Shown here piece by piece: positions 43,207-52,364 of a stretch of DNA of 64,000 nt (positions are counted from its first letter, which is position 1; the number at the start of each line of letters is the position of its first letter). A model generated the notes under the pieces. That model was not told the origin of the DNA. It did no database searches and saw only the letters and a program-made list of their open reading frames with translations. Made by a program: the position numbers and the translations under genes. This DNA comes from Lewinellaceae bacterium (GTDB lineage Bacteria > Bacteroidota > Bacteroidia > Chitinophagales > Saprospiraceae), in NCBI GenBank assembly GCA_020636255.1, contig JACJYE010000001.1, positions 673,501 to 737,500 of the forward strand, given 5' to 3'.

Positions 43207-43890
43207 CTAATGGTTCCGCTTCAGCCACTTCAAACCCTCCCTTTTCGTCAGGGCAGGCAGGCCGGTGTTGGATTCGATGAAGGCCATCACGGCGTCAGGA
43301 GCTGTTTTGGAGTACTGCCGAAGGGCCCAGCCGGCGCCTTTCTGGATGAAAAATTCCCGGGACCCCTGTAAGCGGAGGATGTATTGGAAAAGCAGGGCCT
43401 CATCTGTTTTGTCTTTGTACATCAGTTGGAAGATGAGGCATACGCGCTGCAGCCAGATGTTGCCTGAGGCCATCCAGCGCTCCGTCACCGGGCCGGTGAG
43501 GGCGGGGTATCGGCGAAAGTGGATGCCAACCAGCTTGGAGATCCAGTCGACGGTATCCCACCATGACTTTGTACAGATCAGTTCCTCCAGGGTGTGGATA
43601 AAACTTTCCGGCTGCTTTTTGATCACCTTTTGCGCCATTTCCAGGGCAAAATACTGGACTTCCCGGTATTCATCCTCGAAGCAGAGGCGCAGCAACTCCT
43701 GCAGGTTTTCGCCTTCCGGCAGCCCTTCCCCGGCAAAAGCCTGTTTGGACAAGGCCACCCATTCCGGCGCTTTCAGGCCGTAGTATTCGAACTGGTTCCG
43801 CATGTAGGCCATCTGGCCCTGGGCGCGCTCCGGGTCGCCCTTTTGCCGGAAGGTAGCTTTGATGTGGGAAAGGTATTCAGCAGGTGCCAT
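43207..43890 (-). CDS. DNA alkylation repair protein, AlkD-like
   Basis: 227 aa, all-helical HEAT-like repeats. EGENLQELLRLCFEDEYREV, QYFALEMAQKVIKK, TKSWWDTVDWISKLVGIHFR, WLQRVCLIFQLMYKDKT, SREFFIQKGAGWALRQYSKT and the end TKREGLKWLK match the AlkD family, which removes bulky or cationic alkylated bases without base flipping. The Trp-Asp pair in WWDTVDW and the Arg in ALRQY fall at expected conserved places, although residue numbers were not aligned. The start at 43890 (MAPAEYL) is preferred; an in-frame start at 43977 would add 29 residues and run back to the dapD promoter. Confidence 0.85.
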   Translation of the reverse strand: MAPAEYLSHIKATFRQKGDPERAQGQMAYMRNQFEYYGLKAPEWVALSKQAFAGEGLPEGENLQELLRLCFEDEYREVQYFALEMAQKVIKKQPESFIHTLEELICTKSWWDTVDWISKLVGIHFRRYPALTGPVTERWMASGNIWLQRVCLIFQLMYKDKTDEALLFQYILRLQGSREFFIQKGAGWALRQYSKTAPDAVMAFIESNTGLPALTKREGLKWLKRNH

Positions 43891-43962
43891 ACCGAAAATT
43901 TTTGATGGCAAGATAGGAATAATTCGGGCCAGCCTGAATGGCCTGCTTTTCCCCTGCAGCCT

Positions 43963-43970
43963 TATCTTTG
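43963..43970 (+). promoter_or_regulatory. -7 box of the dapD promoter
   Basis: TATCTTTG is an exact match to TAnnTTTG, 22 bases before the dapD start. No good -33 TTG is seen at the expected distance, so this is a weak call. Confidence 0.35.
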
Positions 43971-43992
43971 TTCTCAACTAAAGCCAATACCG

Positions 43993-44811
43993 ATGAATAA
44001 TCTCCAGAAGGCCATAGAAGCGGCCTGGGAAGACCGCAGCAAGCTTTCCGAAAAACCTACACAGGAAGCCATCCACCACCTCATAGGCCTGCTTGATAGC
44101 GGCCAGGTGCGGGTGGCTGAGCCCGGCGAAGACGGCGCCTGGAAAGTCAATGAATGGGTGAAAAAAGGCGTGGTGCTTTACTTCCCATTGCAGCAGATGC
44201 AAACGATTGAGGTGGGCCCATTTGAATTCCACGACAAAATACCGCTGAAAAAACATTACGCTGCACAGGGTGTTCGGGCCGTACCCCATGCGGTCGCGCG
44301 TTACGGCTCGTTCCTGGAGCAGGGGGTCATCCTGATGCCGAGTTACGTCAATATCGGCGCCTGGGTCGGCAGCGGCACCATGGTGGATACCTGGGCCACG
44401 GTGGGGTCCTGTGCGCAGGTGGGGCGCAATGTGCACCTCAGCGGCGGCGTTGGCATCGGCGGAGTGCTGGAACCTCCACAGGCGGCGCCTACCATCATCG
44501 AAGATGAGTGTTTCATAGGTTCCCGCTGTATAGTGGTGGAAGGGGTGCGGGTCGAGCGGGAAGCCGTGCTGGGCGCCAACGTGGTGCTGACGCAATCCAC
44601 CCGCATCATCGATGTGTCGGGGCCCGAGCCTGTCACGTATAAGGGATACGTGCCGGCGCGTTCCGTGGTCATCCCCGGCACGTATCCCAAGAAGTTCCCT
44701 GCCGGCACCTATCAGGTGGCCTGTGCGCTGATCATCGGCAAGCGCCAGGAGAGCACGAACAAGAAAGTTTCCCTCAACGAAGCGCTGAGAGCGTACGGCG
44801 TCTCGGTGTAA
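43993..44811 (+). CDS. dapD: Tetrahydrodipicolinate N-succinyltransferase
   Basis: A 272-aa cytoplasmic enzyme of lysine and diaminopimelate synthesis by the succinylase route, a left-handed beta-helix trimer. Recognised text: AIEAAWEDRSKLSEKPTQEA, WVKKGVVLYFPL, VRAVPHAVARYGSFLEQGV, MPSYVNIGAWVGSGTMVDTW, ATVGSCAQVGRNVHLSGGVG, IGGVLEPPQAAPTIIEDECF and SRCIVVEGVRVEREAVLGAN. The length is as usual (about 270-275). It is convergent with lpdA; the two stops are seven bases apart. Confidence 0.97.
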   Translation: MNNLQKAIEAAWEDRSKLSEKPTQEAIHHLIGLLDSGQVRVAEPGEDGAWKVNEWVKKGVVLYFPLQQMQTIEVGPFEFHDKIPLKKHYAAQGVRAVPHAVARYGSFLEQGVILMPSYVNIGAWVGSGTMVDTWATVGSCAQVGRNVHLSGGVGIGGVLEPPQAAPTIIEDECFIGSRCIVVEGVRVEREAVLGANVVLTQSTRIIDVSGPEPVTYKGYVPARSVVIPGTYPKKFPAGTYQVACALIIGKRQESTNKKVSLNEALRAYGVSV

Positions 44812-44818
44812 GCTCGGT

Positions 44819-46222
44819 TCAGATGTGGATGGGCCGGTTGTCGGTAGCCGCCAGGGCTGCCTCTTTCACCGCTTCCGTATAGGTGGGGTGGGGGTGGCTC
44901 ATGCGGGCGGCATCTTCGGCTGAAGCCCGGAATTCCATAAGCGCGACGGCCTCTACGATCATATCGGCAACGCGGGGCCCTACCATATGGACGCCGAGGA
45001 TCTCATCGGTTTCCTTGTGGGCGAGCACCTTGATCATGCCTTCCGTGTCGGTGCTGGCCCGGGCGCGGCCCAGCGCTTTGATGGGGAATTTACCCACTTT
45101 GTAGGGCTGCCCTTCTTCTTTGAGCTGCTCTTCCGTTTTACCGACACCCGCAACTTCAGGCCAGGTATAAACGACCCCCGGGATGAGGCCGTAGTTGATA
45201 TGCGGTTGCTGGCCGGCGATCACCTCAACGGCAAAAACACCTTCCTCTTCCGCTTTATGGGCCAGCATTGCGCCCCTGATGACGTCTCCGATAGCGTAGA
45301 TATGCGGCACATTGGTGCGCAGGTGCTCATCGACCGGTATGCGGCCTTTCTCATCAACGGCAAGCCCGGCCTTGTCGAGGCCCAGCTTGTCGGTATAAGG
45401 CCGGCGCCCGATGGACAGCAGGCAGTAATCGGCAGTAGTCGTGAACGTTTCATCCGAATCGCGCTTCTGTACGGTAATGGTGACGCCCTTTTTCGTGGGT
45501 TTGACTTCCGTGACGGCATGGCGCAGGTGGAATGTCATGCCGAGTTTTTTCAGGCTGCGCATCAGCTCTTTGCTGCAATCGCCATCCATGCCCGGAATGA
45601 TCCGGTCGAGGTATTCTACGACTTCCACTTCCGTACCCAGGCGGGCAAAGACAGAGCCCAGTTCCAGTCCTATGACGCCGCCGCCAACGATAAGCATACG
45701 CTTGGGGATCTCCTCGATGTTCAGCGCTTCGGTTGAAGTGATGACCCGTTTTTTGTCGTATTGGAAGCCGGACGGAACGATGGGTTTCGAACCGGTGGCG
45801 ATGATGATCTTTTCGCCTTCTATTTCTTCGCTGGAGCCGTCGCTTTTGGCAATGCTGACCCGGTGCGGGCCTACAAAGGCCCCGTGGCCGGTGTACACAT
45901 CGATCTTATTCTTTTTCATGAGGAAGCTAAGCCCGCTCACGGTCTGTTCAACAACCTCGTTTTTCCGCCTGATCATCTGGGGCATCTCTACTTCCAGCCC
46001 GCTGAGCTTGATGCCGTGCATACCGAATTTCTCTTTGGCATTATGGTAGTGCTCAGAGGAGTCGAGCAACGCCTTGGAAGGGATACAGCCCACATTGAGG
46101 CAGGTGCCGCCCAGGGTATTGTATTTTTCGATGATAGCCGTTTTCATGCCTAACTGGGCGGCGCGAATAGCGGCTACATACCCGCCAGGGCCCGAGCCAA
46201 TGACAATGAGGTCATATTTCAT
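44819..46222 (-). CDS. lpdA: Dihydrolipoyl dehydrogenase
   Basis: A 467-aa flavoprotein that reoxidises dihydrolipoamide in 2-oxoacid dehydrogenase complexes and/or the glycine cleavage system. FAD-binding VIGSGPGGYVAAIRAAQLG; redox disulfide GGTCLNVGCIPSKALLDSS; NAD-binding MLIVGGGVIGLELGSVFARL; C-terminal active-site His-Glu region MSHPHPTYTEAVKEAA. Full length. No E1 or E2 subunit gene lies nearby. It is on the same strand as ricT, which ends 49 bases before it, so the three genes holB-ricT-lpdA may be read together. Confidence 0.97.
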   Translation of the reverse strand: MKYDLIVIGSGPGGYVAAIRAAQLGMKTAIIEKYNTLGGTCLNVGCIPSKALLDSSEHYHNAKEKFGMHGIKLSGLEVEMPQMIRRKNEVVEQTVSGLSFLMKKNKIDVYTGHGAFVGPHRVSIAKSDGSSEEIEGEKIIIATGSKPIVPSGFQYDKKRVITSTEALNIEEIPKRMLIVGGGVIGLELGSVFARLGTEVEVVEYLDRIIPGMDGDCSKELMRSLKKLGMTFHLRHAVTEVKPTKKGVTITVQKRDSDETFTTTADYCLLSIGRRPYTDKLGLDKAGLAVDEKGRIPVDEHLRTNVPHIYAIGDVIRGAMLAHKAEEEGVFAVEVIAGQQPHINYGLIPGVVYTWPEVAGVGKTEEQLKEEGQPYKVGKFPIKALGRARASTDTEGMIKVLAHKETDEILGVHMVGPRVADMIVEAVALMEFRASAEDAARMSHPHPTYTEAVKEAALAATDNRPIHI

Positions 46223-46271
46223 TGCAAATGTAGTTGGTATTTGGTTGTATGTTTATTCCGTTCCGTGGGTG

Positions 46272-47579
46272 TTATTTGTTCCGGTTTTTGCGGTTGCGGT
46301 TATTGCGCCTTCGCGCGCCGCCCTGCTCTTTGTCGGGCTCGGTGCGCTCCGTTTTGGCCCCGGGTTCGTCCTTTTTTCGCGGTGGCCTGGGTGCGTTGCC
46401 TTCATTGCCGCTACGATGCGTATTGGTAAAGGTTTTTTTGTCCTTGCCTCTGTTGTTCTTCTTTTTTCTTCTCTTCTTACGCCTTTCTTCTTCCGGAAGT
46501 TCAACAGCGCCTGTAACATCTTCGTAGTCGATGTCTTTTTCCACGGTTTCCACCTTCACGGCGATGCTCATCAGGTCGGCGGGTTTTTCGCCGCGTTTAT
46601 TCATGTCCAGTATCTGCCGCGCCTGTGCCGGGTCGAGTGTAAATATCTTGCCGCGCCCGTTGTCTTTTTCGTAGGTATAATACATCAGGCGCTTGAAGAT
46701 ATCGGATTTCATGAGGACGGCATCGCCGGCCTCTGTCTGGAGTTTGTCTGCATTTTTGGGGAAATGTTCCAGGGCGTCGAGGTAGGTGTCGAGCTCGTAG
46801 TTGAGGCAGCACTTCAGGCGGCCGCACATGCCGGAGAGCTTGGACTGGTTGATGGCTAGGTTCTGATAGCGCGCGGCGGCCGTGGTGACCGAGCGGAAGT
46901 CCGTCAGCCAGGTGGAGCAGCATAGTTCTCGCCCACAGGAGCCCAGGCCGCCGATACGTGCCGATTCCTGCCGCGCGCCGATCTGCCGCATTTCGATCTT
47001 CACCCTGAATTCTTTGGCGTAATGGCGGATGAGCTCGCGGAAATCGACCCGGCCGTCGGCGGTATAAAAGAAGGTGGCCTTGCGCTTATCGCCCTGGTAT
47101 TCCACGTCGCCGATCTTCATTTCCAGGCCGAGGGTGCGGGCGATGACGCGGGCGCGCACCATGGTCGGCATTTCCATGCTGCGGGCTTCAGCGAGCCGTT
47201 CGAGGTCGCGCTCGTTGGCCGTGCGGATCACGCCGTGCAATACCTCATCCTCCTTGGTGCTCTTTTTGCGCATCTGCAGGCGTACCAGCTCTCCGGACAG
47301 GGAGACCCTGCCAACATCGAGGCCGTTGCCCGTTTCTACGACCACCATATCGCCGGTATAAGCGCGGGTGAAAGGCGGGTTTCGGAAAAAGCCCTTGCGG
47401 GCGCCGTTCTTGAAGCTGACTTCTACTATTTCGAACGGGTCCGTATCGTTGATATCCATGTCGGATAACCAATCGAAGGTATTCAGGCGGTTGCAACCGC
47501 CGCTGGCGCAGCCATTGTTGCTTCCGCAACCCTTTGCCGTGCCATTGCTGCTACATACGGAACATCCTGTGCATCCCAT
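46272..47579 (-). CDS. ricT: PSP1 domain protein RicT (YaaT)
   Basis: 435 aa. A Cys-rich N-terminus (MGCTGCSVCSSNGTAKGCGS, then NNGCASGGC) leads into the PSP1 domain: FEIVEVSFKNGARKGFFRN, VVVETGNGLDVGRVS, MKIGDVEYQGDKRKATFFYT, ADGRVDFRELIRHYAKEFRV and RIGGLGSCGRELCCSTWL. In Bacillus RicT forms a complex with RicA and RicF carrying 4Fe-4S clusters and acts in RNA processing. The C-terminal tail is basic and low-complexity (RRKKRRKKKNNRGKDKK). The start at 47579 is the natural one; a longer in-frame start would run through holB coding sequence. holB-ricT neighbours occur in many bacteria. Confidence 0.9.
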   Translation of the reverse strand: MGCTGCSVCSSNGTAKGCGSNNGCASGGCNRLNTFDWLSDMDINDTDPFEIVEVSFKNGARKGFFRNPPFTRAYTGDMVVVETGNGLDVGRVSLSGELVRLQMRKKSTKEDEVLHGVIRTANERDLERLAEARSMEMPTMVRARVIARTLGLEMKIGDVEYQGDKRKATFFYTADGRVDFRELIRHYAKEFRVKIEMRQIGARQESARIGGLGSCGRELCCSTWLTDFRSVTTAAARYQNLAINQSKLSGMCGRLKCCLNYELDTYLDALEHFPKNADKLQTEAGDAVLMKSDIFKRLMYYTYEKDNGRGKIFTLDPAQARQILDMNKRGEKPADLMSIAVKVETVEKDIDYEDVTGAVELPEEERRKKRRKKKNNRGKDKKTFTNTHRSGNEGNAPRPPRKKDEPGAKTERTEPDKEQGGARRRNNRNRKNRNK

Positions 47580-47629
47580 ATTATTGATTCTGTGTTTATA
47601 TGTGAAGGCGTCGGCAGCAGGTACCGGGT

Positions 47630-48778
47630 TCAGAGAACGTTCTGAACCTGGAGCCCCGAGTATGCTTCCGCCAGTTTTCTTTTCATGATCTTGTGCATCT
47701 GGATCGATGCGTCCAGAAACAGTACCTTCGGATTGGCGTTGCGCTCTATGGCGAACGAGCAATCCGAGGACAATTTTGCCAGCTGGCTCAGCTGGCCCAG
47801 GCCCAGAATGGAGGCCATATTGCGAGCTGTTTCCAGCTCTTCGGCCTGCAGGCGCACCGGAGCATCGCTGCTTACCTTCAGCATGGCCAGTTCGCGCAGG
47901 AAGTGCAGGGCGTACCTCAGAAAATGTTTTTGGTTCTCCCTGCCCAGGGCCGCCAGTTTTTCTGACCATTGCACCAGGCTGATGCCATTGCCCCTGTAAC
48001 ACTGCCGCATCCAGTTGAGGAACAGCGCCTTGTTGTCATTGCCTTGCTGCTCTGTAAGAGAAAGGGCCTCGTTGAAGTCGCCGTTGGCCAGAAAGGCAAT
48101 CGCCAGTGCTTCATTGGGGGGCAGCGCTTTCATGAGGCTTAGCCCGGCGGTGATCTCCTCGTCGCTCATGGCTTTGACGCCAATGATCTGGCAGCGGGAA
48201 ATGATGGTGTTGAGGATCAGCTCCTGGTTTTCCGCTACCAGGATAAAGATGGTCCTTTCGGGTGGCTCTTCAATGATCTTAAGCAGCCGGTTGCCCTCCT
48301 TGCCCAGGAATTCAGGCAACCACATGATGAGGATCTTATGGCTGCTTTCGAAGGTTTTCAGGCTCAGTTTCCGAACGATGTCCACGCATTCATCACGTGT
48401 GATGTTTCCCTGCTGGTTCTCGGCGCCGATGCTTTGCAACCAATGGTTGATATCCATATAGGGGTTGTGCAGCACCGCTTCGCGCCATGGCTTGGCGAAT
48501 GAGGTGCTGACCGCTTTGGAGCCGATGGTAGGGTATGAGAAATGGATGTCCGGATGCAGGAGCTTGCTGGCTTTCAGGCATTGGCTACAATGGCCGCAGG
48601 CGTCGTCCTGAGTTTTGTTTTCGCACAGGACGTATTGGGCGAAGGCCAGGGCGAGGGCCAGCTTACCGCTGCCCCGGGGGCCGAGAAACAGGAGGGCATG
48701 CGGCAACCTGCCTGCAGCGGCCATCCGCTTCAGCTGCCCTTTTTCGGCTTCCTGTCCAATTACATCGCTGAATGCCAT
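47630..48778 (-). CDS. holB: DNA polymerase III delta prime subunit
   Basis: 382 aa, a clamp-loader AAA+ subunit. MAFSDVIGQEAEKGQLKRMA begins it; the P-loop is FLGPRGSGKLALALAFAQYV; the zinc site has Cys in LCENKTQDDACGHCSQC; LIMWLPEFLGKEGNRLLKII and EEPPERTIFILV are typical sensor-region stretches. In other bacteria delta prime is usually found with an intact or decayed P-loop; this one looks intact. It is the first gene of the probable operon with ricT. The start at 48778 is supported by conservation of the first residues. Confidence 0.93.
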   Translation of the reverse strand: MAFSDVIGQEAEKGQLKRMAAAGRLPHALLFLGPRGSGKLALALAFAQYVLCENKTQDDACGHCSQCLKASKLLHPDIHFSYPTIGSKAVSTSFAKPWREAVLHNPYMDINHWLQSIGAENQQGNITRDECVDIVRKLSLKTFESSHKILIMWLPEFLGKEGNRLLKIIEEPPERTIFILVAENQELILNTIISRCQIIGVKAMSDEEITAGLSLMKALPPNEALAIAFLANGDFNEALSLTEQQGNDNKALFLNWMRQCYRGNGISLVQWSEKLAALGRENQKHFLRYALHFLRELAMLKVSSDAPVRLQAEELETARNMASILGLGQLSQLAKLSSDCSFAIERNANPKVLFLDASIQMHKIMKRKLAEAYSGLQVQNVL

Positions 48779-49294
48779 AGCTCCTATTGGTCGTTACATT
48801 GAGCTACGGAAGGCTGAACCGCGCTAGTGGCTGAAAGAAGAAATCCGCCTGGCGCTTTCTTTTAAGTGTCTTTCTATTGTACGCCGGCTGCTTAAAACAT
48901 AACCCTGTGATAATGATTAGGGGCCGCTATATTACACCGGGCTCCTGTGCTCCGAAAGGTTTCGGATTGGAGCCCGTTTTTAGGCTGTTGGCCCCAAACG
49001 CTCAGCAGGGCCCCGTAATGGTTTATGCCGTGGTTTATCGTCGCTCGTTGCTGCGGCGCTTGTGCCACTATGGCCTTTTTTCAGCAAAATCGATATCCAC
49101 TCGCCTCTGATTCCTTCTACATTCGAATTTATGGATAGAATTCACTCCTTGCGATTCAGCTATCCGTAAAAATTGTTCGCGGGTAAAAATAGTGTTTTTA
49201 TTGTTTATAAACCAATGTTTTATCGATCCGCGCCCCGGGGCCAACTTCTGTGGCCCGAATTTGTTTGCTTTGCAGATAAAAATAAAGTCAGGAC
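48779..49294. other. Intergenic region holding a possible structured RNA
   Basis: A 516-base gap between divergent holB and queD-like genes. It contains the nested hairpin described at 48920-48995. A 77-codon open frame at 48877-49110 overlaps that hairpin and has no recognisable motif, so I do not call a gene. The last 150 bases are AT-rich and should hold the queD-like promoter; TTGCTTTG near 49268 is only a partial -7 match. Confidence 0.4.
48920..48995 (+). ncRNA. Nested hairpin, possible small RNA or terminator
   Basis: Three nested stems: GGGGCC (48920-48925) with GGCCCC (48990-48995); GGGCTCC (48939-48945) with GGAGCCC (48969-48975); TCCGAAA (48951-48957) with TTTCGGA (48960-48966). 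GTTTTT follows the middle stem, as in an intrinsic terminator on the plus strand. No plus-strand gene lies upstream that would need it, since holB reads away, so a small RNA ending here is one reading. No known RNA family was recognised. Confidence 0.35.
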
Positions 49295-49702
49295 ATGAAG
49301 ATTTCCGCCTACCGGAGGGCCCACTTCAATGCTGCCCACCAACTAAACAACCCTAACTGGAGCGAAGAGAAGAATCGCGAAGTTTTCGGCCTTTGCAACA
49401 ACGCCAACTTTCATGGGCACAACTACGAACTGGAAGTGAAAGTAAGCGGAGAGATAGACCCCGAAACGGGTTATCTCATCGACCTTAAATACCTGAAAGA
49501 GCTCATCGAAGAACATATAGAACGGCGCTTCGACCATAAAAACCTCAACCTCGATACAGCGGAATTCCGGAACCTCAACCCGACAGCAGAAAATATCTGC
49601 ATCGTGATCTGGCAGATCCTGCGCGAGGTTTTGGACGACAAATACGAACTGGCCGTGCGCCTATACGAAACCCCACGCAATTACGTGGAATTTCCGGCCT
49701 AG
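49295..49702 (+). CDS. queD: 6-carboxytetrahydropterin / 6-pyruvoyltetrahydropterin synthase family
   Basis: 135 aa. Zinc ligands are H15 in FNAAHQL and H40 and H42 in NFHGHNY; the catalytic Cys is C34. The spacing is C-x5-H-G-H, which the literature associates with the PTPS-II (6-pyruvoyltetrahydropterin synthase) type, whereas classic QueD has C-x3-H-G-H. The rest (IDLKYLKELIEEHIERRFDH, NPTAENICIVIWQIL and LYETPRNYVEF) is typical of both. It may therefore act in queuosine/7-deazaguanine or in tetrahydropterin synthesis. No queC, queE or queF is adjacent. It is convergent with parC, 16 bases apart. Confidence 0.88.
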   Translation: MKISAYRRAHFNAAHQLNNPNWSEEKNREVFGLCNNANFHGHNYELEVKVSGEIDPETGYLIDLKYLKELIEEHIERRFDHKNLNLDTAEFRNLNPTAENICIVIWQILREVLDDKYELAVRLYETPRNYVEFPA

Positions 49703-49718
49703 GCATAACAACCGGTTT

Positions 49719-52364
49719 TCAGAACATTTTCGTCTGCCCGTTCTCTTCAACATCAAACTCGATAGTATCTCCTGCGTGGAAAGACTTCGGCGGGGCTTCC
49801 TCCGTTTCCTGTTTGCCATCTTTCTCTTCCGCCTCCGTGCCGGTTTCCTGCTCCGTGAGCTTCATACTGAGCGGTTTCAGGTCGCTGAGCTTATTACCTA
49901 TGGCCTTCCATCCCTTGACGTCGACAAATTCCGCTACTTTTAAAGTGCCTTCCACTTTTTTGGAGTTGACTTTCACGCTGTATACGACAACGGGTTCCGG
50001 TTCGAGCGTGGCCAGCAGTAGTTTGGTCTTTTTATGTTCGGTCAGGAAGGGGAAGCGCTGGTTGAGGCTGCTGGTCTCGACCTGGAATCGCTTGACCATC
50101 GTCCAGCCCCGTTCTCCTTCATAGTAAACGGCGTTGATGACGGCATTGGGGTCGAACTTGCCGATATGCAACAGGTCCTGGGGTTCAAACCGCCTGTTCA
50201 GGTCCATATCCGAGACCTCATACGAACCGTCTTTGTAAATGGCCAGCAGGGCATCGCCTGTGTCGAATGCGCCGAGCAGCTTACCCCGCCCATCGGCGTT
50301 GAGCTTTCCGCTGACTTCGTCCATCCATACGCGTAGCGCGCCCAGTGTGGACTTGCCTACTTCCTTGAGCGTAACCTTGCGCACGGGGTATTTGGTGAGC
50401 AGGTTGCCCTTGGCATTACGCCCTTTGATCTCCAGTTCGCCGAAGTCGAAATCGAACACTTTGTTGCGCGCGCGGCTGCCTTGAGAGAGTTGTACGGTGA
50501 TCACTTCCGCCTCCCCATTGGGGTTGGCGCTGAAGTAGAGCACTTTGGCATCTCCGTCGCCGGCCCCGAGCCCGTATTCCCGGTCGCGGGTGATGGCCTG
50601 CACGTGGAAGCGCTTCACATAACTGCGGCCCTCCTTTAAGTCGGAATAGGCCAAATTATAAGTCGTCCGGTCGTCTCCTTTTTTCCAGATGTCGACGTGT
50701 ATGACGTCCTTCCCGACGAAAACCTTGTCGGTAATGCGGGTGACGAGGAACTTGCCATCCCGCCTGAAGACAATGACGTCGTCAATATCGGAACAGTCAC
50801 AGATAAACTCGTCCTTTTTGAGGCCGTAGCCGATGAAACCTTCGGCCCGGTTGACGTATAGCTTGGCGTTGTTGGCCACCACTTCGGTCGCTTCGATGGA
50901 GTCGAACGTAGCGATCTTTGTACGGCGTTCCTTACCCTTACCGTATTTTTCCAGAAGATCCTCGAAGTAGGCAATGGCAAATTCCACCAGATTGTCGAGG
51001 TGGTGCTGCACATCCTGTAGCTCTTCCTCCAGCTTGGCGATCAGTTCGTCGGCTTTGAACGAATTGAAGCGTGAAATGCGCTTGATCCTGATCTCCGTGA
51101 GCCGTACAAGGTCGTCTTCCGTGATGTCGCGCAGCAGGAGCAGGCGTTTGTCGCCTTTTTCCACTTTCTCGCCGGGCACCCGCACATAGCGGCGCAGGCC
51201 CGTATCGACAGCTTCAAGCACCGCTTCCCAGGTTTCGCATTCCTCGATATCGCGATAGATGCGCTTTTCGATGAAGATCTTTTCAAGGCTGGCGAAATGC
51301 AGTTTTTCCTGGAGCTCGTGCTTTTTGATCTCCAGTTCCAGCCGCAACAGCTCCTTGGTATTTTCAGTACAGATCTCCAGGATATCCTCTACCGTCAGGA
51401 AATGCGGTTTGTCATTGATGATGATACAGGCATTGGGCGATACCGGTGTTTCACAAAGGGTGAAAGCATACAGGGCGTCGACGGTGAGGTCGGGAGAGGT
51501 GCCGGGGGCCAGTTCCACCAGGATCTCAACGTCCTGGGCGGTATTGTCGGTCACTTTTTTGACCTTGATCTTCCCTTTTTCATTGGCCTTCAGTATGCTG
51601 TCGATGAGGCTGGCCGTGGTGGTGCTATACGGTAGTTCCCGTATGGCCAGCAGGCTTTTATCCACTTTCTCGATACGGGCGCGGATCTTAACCTTGCCGC
51701 CGCGTTTGCCGCCGTTGTAATCGGAGACATCGACCATGCCCCCGGTTTCGAAATCGGGGTATATTTTCACCTTCTTGCCCTGCAGCAGCTTTATGGAAGC
51801 TTTGATGAGCTCGATGAAATTGTGGGGCAATATCTTGGTCGACAGGCCGACGGCGATGCCGTCGGCGCCCTGGGCCAGCAGAAGCGGGAATTTCATCGGC
51901 AGCGTGACGGGCTCGCGCTTGCGGCCGTCATAGCTGAGCTGCCAGCTTGTCGTTTGCGGGTTGAAGGCCACATCGAGCGCGAACTTGGTCAGGCGGGCTT
52001 CGATGTAGCGGGGGGCGGCGGCGCTGTCGCCGGTTCGGACATCGCCCCAGTTGCCCTGGGGGTCGATCAGCAGGCCTTTCTGGCCCAGGCCTACCAGCGC
52101 ATCGCCGATTGCGGCATCGCCATGGGGGTGGTACTGCATGGTCTGGCCGATGACGTTGGCCACTTTGTGATAGCGCCCGTCGTGCATTTCTCGCATGGCG
52201 TGCAAAATGCGCCGCTGAACGGGCTTTAACCCGTCTTCTATGGCCGGCACCGCGCGTTCCAGAATGACGTAAGAAGCGTAGTCCAGAAAATAGTCCTGGT
52301 ACATGCCCTTAAGGGTGATAACCTTGTCCTGCCCGTTGCTCTGGCCGTTTACCACTTCACTCAT
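49719..52364 (-). CDS. parC: DNA topoisomerase IV subunit A (GyrA/ParC family)
   Basis: 881 aa, the DNA-cleaving subunit of a type IIA topoisomerase. Active-site Tyr120 in AAPRYIEARLT; the breakage-reunion start LDYASYVILERAVPAIEDGL; MQYHPHGDAAIGDALVGLGQ in the quinolone-region helix; FNPQTTSWQLSYDGRKREPV. The C-terminal region is a divergent propeller that lacks the GyrA box, which favours ParC over GyrA, and it ends in an acidic Glu-rich tail. The partner ParE is not in this window. A good promoter box lies upstream at 52400-52407. Confidence 0.9.
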   Translation of the reverse strand: MSEVVNGQSNGQDKVITLKGMYQDYFLDYASYVILERAVPAIEDGLKPVQRRILHAMREMHDGRYHKVANVIGQTMQYHPHGDAAIGDALVGLGQKGLLIDPQGNWGDVRTGDSAAAPRYIEARLTKFALDVAFNPQTTSWQLSYDGRKREPVTLPMKFPLLLAQGADGIAVGLSTKILPHNFIELIKASIKLLQGKKVKIYPDFETGGMVDVSDYNGGKRGGKVKIRARIEKVDKSLLAIRELPYSTTTASLIDSILKANEKGKIKVKKVTDNTAQDVEILVELAPGTSPDLTVDALYAFTLCETPVSPNACIIINDKPHFLTVEDILEICTENTKELLRLELEIKKHELQEKLHFASLEKIFIEKRIYRDIEECETWEAVLEAVDTGLRRYVRVPGEKVEKGDKRLLLLRDITEDDLVRLTEIRIKRISRFNSFKADELIAKLEEELQDVQHHLDNLVEFAIAYFEDLLEKYGKGKERRTKIATFDSIEATEVVANNAKLYVNRAEGFIGYGLKKDEFICDCSDIDDVIVFRRDGKFLVTRITDKVFVGKDVIHVDIWKKGDDRTTYNLAYSDLKEGRSYVKRFHVQAITRDREYGLGAGDGDAKVLYFSANPNGEAEVITVQLSQGSRARNKVFDFDFGELEIKGRNAKGNLLTKYPVRKVTLKEVGKSTLGALRVWMDEVSGKLNADGRGKLLGAFDTGDALLAIYKDGSYEVSDMDLNRRFEPQDLLHIGKFDPNAVINAVYYEGERGWTMVKRFQVETSSLNQRFPFLTEHKKTKLLLATLEPEPVVVYSVKVNSKKVEGTLKVAEFVDVKGWKAIGNKLSDLKPLSMKLTEQETGTEAEEKDGKQETEEAPPKSFHAGDTIEFDVEENGQTKMF

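Noticed and set aside
48877..49110. 77-codon plus-strand open frame upstream of queD
   Set aside because: It overlaps a nested hairpin and has no motif or good start.
49150..49294. preQ1 riboswitch upstream of the queD-like gene
   Set aside because: I looked for the short A-rich pseudoknot and saw no convincing match.
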